NCBI GenBank assembly: GCA_943330925.2
Contig: CALQJP020000086.1
Location: 1-8,369, forward strand
Direction: 5' to 3'
Source: Chryseobacterium gleum
Lineage (GTDB): Bacteria > Bacteroidota > Bacteroidia > Flavobacteriales_D > Sanyastnellaceae
Length of the DNA stretch: 8,369 bases
The notes below the pieces were generated by a model. The model was given only the letters and a program-made list of their open reading frames with translations. It did no database searches and was not told the origin of the DNA. Below are positions 4,925 through 8,369 of the stretch, piece after piece. Position 1 is the stretch's first letter. Every line of letters begins with the position of its first letter. The translations under genes were made by a program, and so were the position numbers.

Positions 4925-7327
4925 CTAGCGAACAACCAGACGAGTGGTTTGTGCCGAAGCACCACTGCGAATCTCTACGGTGTAAACACCTGCGCTGATT
5001 TCCTCGTCGATGGCAATCAAATTCAAACCACCGTTCAGATTTTCATTGGAAGTGAATACAACTTTACCGGTCATGTCGAGCACGTTCAATTGTGCCGCAG
5101 TTGGACGTGATGCGTGTGTTTTCACTACCACACGGCCTTCAGAAGGATTGGGGAATACAGAAAGATCGAATTGAACGCCCATGGTTTCTTCTACTGCAGT
5201 GCCTACCAGTGAGACTTCAGAAGTGAATGAAGGACACTGATCGAACTGCTGAATTTCTACGCTGTAGTTGCCTGCTGTTGTATAATCGTAGGTCGCTGAA
5301 GTAGCGCCTGCAATTGGGTTGCCGTCCAAGTACCACTGATAGCTTTGAGCAGGATCAATGCAAGTGAGTGTAGTATTGTTGAATGTGAACTCAGGTGTAA
5401 ACGGAGTGAGATCCGCAAAACGGATGTAGCAAGGGTATGTAACCTGGTCGATGAATGCGTTGCGGTTGCGCTGCTCGTATTGAATGTATTCGTTGCGCGT
5501 AATTTCCCAGCTATCCGGCGCATCTTGGAAGTGCCACTGCTTCAACAGTTGTTCACTCTGTCCGTATTGAATGATGATCGAAATCTGTTCAGGAAGACTG
5601 AAGTCGGCAGTAGCTGAGTTGTTTTTGGTTGCGTGATACATGATTGCACGTGCTGCATTGCCTTTGAAGCTGTCGCGCATTTCGTATACGGTTTGGCCAA
5701 GGCTGTTTGCACCAAGCTTGCAATCCTCGTAAGTGCTCGTTGGAGTCACTACTTCGCCGTATGGATAATTACTTCTTACAGCGTTCACTTCATTTTGAAA
5801 AACAGGCGACAGGTTGTGCAAGTCGCTTACTTCGAAAGACTGGTCAAAACCTGCATCGAAGTAGGTAGGCATCCAGCTTTGCGGGTAGTGGTGTTCGCGG
5901 CTGAGGCTGGTCCACTGGAAGCCTGCTTCAAAGAGGTAAGGCACTCCGCTGTATTGACATTCTACCATGTTCTGTGTTACTCCGTTTACAACGGTATCGC
6001 GCACGTAGAAGTTGTTTACAAGCGTGCTGATGTAGTTGCTGTAATAAACCTGGAAGTAGTTCGACGGATTCATGAGTGCAGTCAGATCAGTAACAAGCGA
6101 TGGGCTCGTTACATTGATGCCGCTGTATAGCGAGCCGAAGTTTGGAGCAGGTGTATCAACCGTAGAAGTGGTAGCACCGGTAGTGAGGTAGTTTTCAAAA
6201 CCAAGCTGACCGTTGTATGCAAAAGCAGCTAAATGATAGGTGAAACCCGCTTCAATACCACGTGCATCGAAGCTTGCTGCTTCTCCAACATACACAACTT
6301 GTGCGTTGCCTATCCATTGGCCACGCGCATACGTTGTGCCGTCTACAGGCGATTCAGTTACAGGCGAACCTTTCTTGCGAAGTACGATGTAGCCTTCAGC
6401 GGGTGAAGGGGCAGCGTTAACGGTAGTTTGAAAATCCCATGAACGAACGTTGTCGAATGCAATGGATGCAGCTTGTGCTGTGGGTTCTGTTGCAAAACCG
6501 CCGGAGATGGCATACAAATTCACTACGTAGAGTGGTTCACTCACGTCGTTGCTGCTGATGGTTACAGTGCAAAAGTGTGAGCCGTTGAAAGCAGGAGTGA
6601 AATCGATAGATACGAGGCCCATGCCCATGCCATTTGGTGCAACAGAAAACGGCGCAAATGCAACCGAGAATTCGGATGCATTCGTTCCGGAGATTTCGAC
6701 GTTTGTAATGTCCAACGAAGCGACAGAGCCCAAGTTTTCGATGAATAAAGTTTGTCCCAAATTATCCCCTAAGAACACGGTGAAACCGCTTGGGATGTTA
6801 TTGGTGCCATCCGTAACATTGATTTCTTGCGCAGTACCCGCTGTTGGAGCAATCAGAGAAATCTCATCGAGTGCCACGTTGTGACCCGAAATTTTCTCGG
6901 TGAAAAACCAACGGATGTAACGGGTGCTTGCCGCAGGGTTATCGGTGAACATTGTAAAGGCTGTTGCCGGAAGTTCACCACCCATGAAGGAGCGCAGCGT
7001 GGTGAAGTTAGTTCCATCAACACTTTCCTGAATGGTGAAGGTGCCCTGGAAGGCTCCTCCGCTGTTTTGTCCTTTGATATAGTAGCTGAGTGCACCGGGT
7101 TCTTCGGCAAACTCGAGAACAACGAAATCGCCTGTTGCGTCCAAACGACAAGCCTGTCCGTTCTGTCCGTTTGCATAGCGCGTGTTGCTGGCGCCGAGTG
7201 ACTCCGACCAACCGGTAGGAGCGTTTACATCGAAATTCCAGGATGCAGGTAAAATTGCTTGCGCACCGGCAACGGTTGAATAGATTGCCAACAGGGCGGT
7301 GCAGATAAAGGTAAGTGTACTTTTCAT
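4925..7327 (-). CDS. Secreted endonuclease I family nuclease, multidomain, with T9SS sorting domain
   Basis: Predicted extracellular or cell-surface nuclease of 800 residues. A signal peptide covers about 1-24 (Lys, hydrophobic stretch, cleavage near AGAQA). Next come a beta-sandwich region (about 28-160), a choice-of-anchor D/ASH-like domain (about 166-276; VSIDFTPAFNGS and VTISSND are typical) and a fibronectin-III-like region (about 280-392). The endonuclease I catalytic domain spans about 396-640: REHHYPQSW (477-485), with E478/H479 matching the catalytic EH of the Vvn/EndA group; DLHNLSP (502-508); NEVNAVRSN (512-520), with N515 a likely metal ligand; GNAARAIMY (556-564); RNEYI (611-615) and QRNRNAFID (619-627). 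An Ig/PKD-like domain (about 645-708) carries C656 and C698, a possible disulfide. Residues 720-800 form a type A T9SS sorting domain (VFPNPSEG, then LDMTGKVV, AGVYTVEI and the end LVVR). DNA, RNA or both could be the substrate. It starts 22 bases after the TBDR stop, with no clear ribosome binding site. Confidence 0.93.
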   Translation of the reverse strand: MKSTLTFICTALLAIYSTVAGAQAILPASWNFDVNAPTGWSESLGASNTRYANGQNGQACRLDATGDFVVLEFAEEPGALSYYIKGQNSGGAFQGTFTIQESVDGTNFTTLRSFMGGELPATAFTMFTDNPAASTRYIRWFFTEKISGHNVALDEISLIAPTAGTAQEINVTDGTNNIPSGFTVFLGDNLGQTLFIENLGSVASLDITNVEISGTNASEFSVAFAPFSVAPNGMGMGLVSIDFTPAFNGSHFCTVTISSNDVSEPLYVVNLYAISGGFATEPTAQAASIAFDNVRSWDFQTTVNAAPSPAEGYIVLRKKGSPVTESPVDGTTYARGQWIGNAQVVYVGEAASFDARGIEAGFTYHLAAFAYNGQLGFENYLTTGATTSTVDTPAPNFGSLYSGINVTSPSLVTDLTALMNPSNYFQVYYSNYISTLVNNFYVRDTVVNGVTQNMVECQYSGVPYLFEAGFQWTSLSREHHYPQSWMPTYFDAGFDQSFEVSDLHNLSPVFQNEVNAVRSNYPYGEVVTPTSTYEDCKLGANSLGQTVYEMRDSFKGNAARAIMYHATKNNSATADFSLPEQISIIIQYGQSEQLLKQWHFQDAPDSWEITRNEYIQYEQRNRNAFIDQVTYPCYIRFADLTPFTPEFTFNNTTLTCIDPAQSYQWYLDGNPIAGATSATYDYTTAGNYSVEIQQFDQCPSFTSEVSLVGTAVEETMGVQFDLSVFPNPSEGRVVVKTHASRPTAAQLNVLDMTGKVVFTSNENLNGGLNLIAIDEEISAGVYTVEIRSGASAQTTRLVVR

Positions 7328-7349
7328 TATGGGGTACTTGGTTAATTGC

Positions 7350-8369
7350 TTATCGAATAGTGAGTGTAAGACCTACCGTCCAGCGCAAGCCCATACCGTA
7401 GTAAACTCCGGCAGAGGTTGCATTGAACCCAGGGTTATTCTGAGGTTTGAACTCGTTGTTGAGTGCGTCGGTAACGAATACTTCATCCAACACATTCAGG
7501 ATGTTGATGCGAAGCATGAGGTTATAGTCTTTGGAAATATCACGTCCATACCCCATGCTTAAATCGAGCATGTTGTATGCGGGCATTTTCCAGGACTGCT
7601 TTCCGGCGTTTTCACCAGTCAACCCGTCGGGGTTGAACTCAGCGAAGTTGTTATCGAAACGTGTGAATCGTGGCTTGAAGTAGAAGCCTTTGAAGGGGCT
7701 GTAGCGAAGCGCGAAGCTGGTTTGAAACTGGGCTGCATCGCCCACTTTGATGTTGCGTGCGTCGAACTGGATGGGGTCGCCAACCGTGATTCCGTTTTCA
7801 TCTGTAACGTAGGCTGTTGCTGCCGACTTCCAGCGCCAGTCGCCAACGGAGAGAACACCTTCAAAGGAAAGCTGCTTGTCGGCAACCCACTCTGCATCGA
7901 GCTCAACGCCTTGATGGAGTGCTCGCATACCGGGAACGTTGTAGTAGAAATTTTCTGTACCATTGGTGCGTGTGCCTGTTACAGGACGGTTGTTCCAAAT
8001 GGTGTAGTAGGCATTCAAGGTTACTTTGAATTCTTTGGTGTTGTAGTTGGCACCCACTTCAGCAGAGCTAATCTCTTCATTGCGAAGGTTGTCAAATGTT
8101 TCCAGGCTGGTGCTATAGTAAGTGTTGGCCAACATGGGGGCGCGTGAAAGGAATCCGGTATTCATGAATACCGATGCACGCTTGTTGAAACGGTAGTTGA
8201 AGCCGGCTTTAACAGTTCCTCCGTTGAAGTTTTTCCAGCCGCTCTCCATTTCATTGCCCATCGAATCGCGCATGGCGAAGTGATCGATGCGGTTGTAACG
8301 GCTGTTCGACATGGTTGCATTCAAGAATGCAGTATAGCTCTCACCTGAATACTCGGCCAGCATGAACAA
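7350..8369 (-). CDS. TonB-dependent outer-membrane receptor, C-terminal part (5'-truncated by window edge)
   Basis: The visible 340 codons (339 residues and a TAA stop) are the C-terminal beta-barrel of a TonB-dependent receptor, which imports a ligand across the outer membrane using TonB-ExbBD energy. Alternating aromatic and polar strands run throughout. Family-typical segments are FNKRASVFMNTGFLSRAP (61-78 of the visible part), NEEISSAEVGANY (97-109) followed by FKVTLNAYYTIWNNRPV (114-130), HQGVELDAEW (152-161), YNMLDLSMGYGRD (265-277), LRINILNVLDE (286-296) and a final strand GMGLRWTVGLTLTIR (325-339). The signal peptide, carboxypeptidase-like domain (if any), TonB box and plug lie beyond the window edge, so the ligand class cannot be read. 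The downstream gene 22 bases away encodes a secreted nuclease, so nucleic acid fragments, or phosphate or metal linked to them, are plausible cargo by context only. Confidence 0.9.
   Translation of the reverse strand: MFMLAEYSGESYTAFLNATMSNSRYNRIDHFAMRDSMGNEMESGWKNFNGGTVKAGFNYRFNKRASVFMNTGFLSRAPMLANTYYSTSLETFDNLRNEEISSAEVGANYNTKEFKVTLNAYYTIWNNRPVTGTRTNGTENFYYNVPGMRALHQGVELDAEWVADKQLSFEGVLSVGDWRWKSAATAYVTDENGITVGDPIQFDARNIKVGDAAQFQTSFALRYSPFKGFYFKPRFTRFDNNFAEFNPDGLTGENAGKQSWKMPAYNMLDLSMGYGRDISKDYNLMLRINILNVLDEVFVTDALNNEFKPQNNPGFNATSAGVYYGMGLRWTVGLTLTIR

Noticed and set aside
4639..4965. 108-residue open frame on the - strand across the intergenic repeats
   Set aside because: Its repeated FVTR/SPF-type peptide comes from translating the heptad array, and it overlaps the ends of both rlmH and the nuclease gene. 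It is an artefact of the repeat.
5633..6130. 165-residue open frame on the + strand opposite the nuclease catalytic domain
   Set aside because: It is antisense to the conserved endonuclease I core, has no recognisable motif and no promoter or ribosome binding site.
7722..8147. 141-residue open frame on the + strand opposite the TonB-dependent receptor
   Set aside because: It is antisense to a conserved barrel region; the cysteine-rich composition is a by-product of reading the other strand.
8367..8369. TTG at the right edge as the start of the TonB-dependent receptor gene
   Set aside because: The frame is simply cut by the window edge. The product begins in the middle of a beta-barrel with no signal peptide, so this is an internal leucine codon.

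Overview
The window looks like a chromosomal fragment of a Bacteroidota bacterium, most likely from the Flavobacteriales or a related order. Three things point there: a secreted protein with a C-terminal type IX secretion (T9SS) sorting domain, a TonB-dependent receptor (TBDR) beside it, and PdxA and M17 aminopeptidase sequences of the kind seen in that phylum. Base composition is moderate, and start codons rarely have a strong Shine-Dalgarno sequence, which also fits. No species can be named from the sequence alone.

The left half (1-4739, + strand) is a compact housekeeping run: the 3' part of ruvB (Holliday junction helicase), queG (last step of queuosine synthesis in tRNA), an M17 leucyl aminopeptidase, pdxA (pyridoxal phosphate synthesis) and rlmH (23S rRNA pseudouridine methyltransferase). 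ruvB and queG overlap by one base, and the other gaps are 13-19 bases, so these genes are probably cotranscribed. They share no single pathway, although queG and rlmH both modify RNA in the translation machinery.

The region 4740-4924 lies between convergent genes. It holds a tandem array of 7-bp units, a perfect 8-bp hairpin, a small second hairpin and a strong terminator with A and T tracts on opposite sides that can serve both strands.

The right half (4925-8369, - strand) holds two genes read right to left: the C-terminal part of a TonB-dependent outer-membrane receptor, then 22 bases later an 800-residue secreted multidomain nuclease of the endonuclease I family carrying a T9SS sorting domain. 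The pair suggests extracellular or cell-surface nucleic acid breakdown coupled to outer-membrane uptake. This is the most interesting inference in the window. All genes fully inside the window appear intact, with no frameshifts. No tRNA, rRNA, CRISPR array, transposase or phage gene was seen.
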